Position numbers and translations under genes: made by a program. Shown piece after piece: positions 5,216 through 6,077 of a DNA stretch of 6,077 nucleotides. The first letter of the stretch is position 1. Each line of letters opens with the position of its first letter. This DNA comes from Armatimonadota bacterium. GTDB lineage: Bacteria > Armatimonadota > Zipacnadia > Zipacnadales > UBA11051. The stretch is taken from assembly GCA_003542955.1 (NCBI GenBank), contig DPJP01000467.1, positions 18,035-24,111 of the forward strand, in the 5' to 3' direction. A model generated the notes under the pieces. That model was not told the origin of the DNA, made no database searches, and saw nothing but the letters and a program-made list of their open reading frames with translations.

Positions 5216-6077
5216 TCAATCATCCAGGATTGAACACCCAGTGCCTGACACCAGCCGTTCAATCTTGCACGCGAGGTCGGGCTCTGCGCTGATTCTGCAC
5301 TCGATGCGTCTACAGACCTCGTGCACTGCGCTCCGGCCCACGCCACCGAAATAGGCGCCCACATCGGCCAGTCTGTGGCCGCAACGGCGAGCACCAATGT
5401 AGATGGCGACTTGTCGCGGCTCAACCCCGCAGAGGCCTTTCCGCGTAATGACATCCGCAGATACGCCGTACTCGGCTGCCACGGCCTGGCAGATCGCGTT
5501 CAGGCACGTGCTGGGGGCCACTCCGTCGGATTTCGGAATACGGGGCTCTGCCGAGTCGGCGCTGAGTGCGCCGAGTACTGCCTCTGTGAACTGCTGCGAG
5601 CCGAGGACAGAACCGTGCACGGCATGAGCGAGTGGGTTCTGCACGAATTCGTCCGCCGTCTCGACGAAGTCACGGTAGGCCTGACGCTGTTGGGGCTCAG
5701 TATGCCCGAAGCGGGCGAGGGTCAAGTCCGTTGCGAGCCATGGCGGTGGCGTTGCCAGGCCGACGAAGGCGCGGTAGCTTGACCAGCGGTAGTCGGCAGG
5801 ATGCGACACGATGCCGGCGCGGACAGGGTTGAGGTGAATGTAGCGGCTCACCTGATGCAGGTAGGTATCCGCATCCACGATGACGCTCTTGAACCGTCCG
5901 TCGAAGAGATGCCCGCGGCGGTCGAGTCGCCAGTTGAGGTAGGAGGCGTAGCGGTGGTTGAGAGACTTCATTGGCCCGCTCAGAGCGCCATCGGGCGTCT
6001 CAATCTCCAGGTGGTAGTGATTGCCCATGAGGCAGTAGCCGTGGAAGACCGTCCCCCAACGCTGATGGAGATCAGTC
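5216..6077 (-). CDS. REP-associated tyrosine transposase (RAYT, Y1/HUH), 5'-partial
   Basis: The frame is open to the window edge, so the N-terminus and start are missing; 286 codons are present. The visible protein begins TDLHQRWGTVFHGYCLMGNHYHLEIE. The HUH motif is His-Tyr-His in GNHYH (residues 20-22 of the visible part). The catalytic tyrosine is Tyr79 in SRYIHLNPVRAGIV, which aligns with the Tyr of the YI..NPV motif in the E. coli RAYT. GHLFDGRFKS before it is also typical. The C-terminal half (visible residues of about 190-262) resembles the DnaA C-terminal DNA-binding domain: EPRQVAIYIGARRCGHRL, then FGGVGRSAVHEVCRRIE. RAYTs nick and join single-stranded DNA, usually at short palindromic repeats, and tend to be stable single-copy genes. 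The key residues are intact, so the protein may be functional. No matching REP palindromes are seen in the window. The stop lies 37 nt before the next gene. Confidence 0.9.
   Translation of the reverse strand, partial: TDLHQRWGTVFHGYCLMGNHYHLEIETPDGALSGPMKSLNHRYASYLNWRLDRRGHLFDGRFKSVIVDADTYLHQVSRYIHLNPVRAGIVSHPADYRWSSYRAFVGLATPPPWLATDLTLARFGHTEPQQRQAYRDFVETADEFVQNPLAHAVHGSVLGSQQFTEAVLGALSADSAEPRIPKSDGVAPSTCLNAICQAVAAEYGVSADVITRKGLCGVEPRQVAIYIGARRCGHRLADVGAYFGGVGRSAVHEVCRRIECRISAEPDLACKIERLVSGTGCSILDD
5294..5506 (-). other. DnaA C-terminal-like DNA-binding domain of the RAYT
   Basis: This encodes the last conserved region of the transposase. ARxvAiyL-like (PRQVAIYIGARR), a second helix (LADVGAYFGG) and a third, STV-like helix (GRSAVHEVCRRI) reproduce the order of the DnaA domain IV helix-turn-helix. 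It probably supplies double-stranded DNA recognition to the HUH nuclease. This tail is absent from the short enterobacterial RAYTs. Confidence 0.65.

Noticed and set aside
5179..5454. Extension of the glycosidase-like gene to the ATG at 5454
   Set aside because: The extra residues overlap the conserved 3' end of the transposase in another frame and look like shadow sequence.
1..6077. CRISPR array, tRNA or rRNA genes, and RAYT-associated REP palindromes
   Set aside because: I scanned both strands by eye and found no regularly spaced repeats, no cloverleaf-like segment with TTC-type T-loop, and no paired palindromes flanking the transposase within the window.

Overview
The window is GC-rich bacterial DNA, and every supported gene lies on the minus strand, so transcription runs from high to low coordinates. 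Large secreted carbohydrate-active proteins, a RAYT-type transposase with a DnaA-like tail, and an L7/L12-like helical motif next to a membrane segment together suggest a metagenomic Planctomycetota/Armatimonadota-like lineage. That placement is a guess from gene style; no rRNA or marker gene is present.

Layout in transcription order. (1) 6077-5216 is a REP-associated tyrosine (Y1/HUH) transposase whose N-terminus lies outside the window. (2) 5178-3274 begins at a TTG preceded by a strong Shine-Dalgarno only 37 nt after the transposase stop. It encodes a 634-residue protein with an unusual order of parts: a cytosolic ribosomal L7/L12 C-terminal-like motif, one membrane segment or signal anchor, a TIM-barrel glycosidase-like domain and a beta-rich tail. 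(3) 3105-457, after a 168 nt gap, is an 882-residue exported protein. It has an alpha/alpha-toroid polysaccharide-lyase-like N-terminus, a carbohydrate-binding-like module that appears to be inserted in its beta-sandwich region, and a C-terminal binding-like module. (4) 401-147 is an open stretch with no usable start that looks like the C-terminal remnant of a glutamine-amidotransferase/ThuA-like protein. (5) 95-1 is the start of another exported protein, of which little more than the signal peptide is in the window.

Genes 2, 3 and probably 5 look like parts of an extracytoplasmic carbohydrate-processing locus: a glycosidase-like barrel anchored at or released from the membrane, plus a secreted lyase-like protein with sugar-binding modules. 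The transposase and the broken remnant mark it as a rearranged, accessory-type region. The most unusual item is the L7/L12-like motif fused ahead of the membrane segment of the glycosidase-like protein. No tRNA, rRNA, CRISPR array, convincing terminator or sigma-70-type promoter was found.
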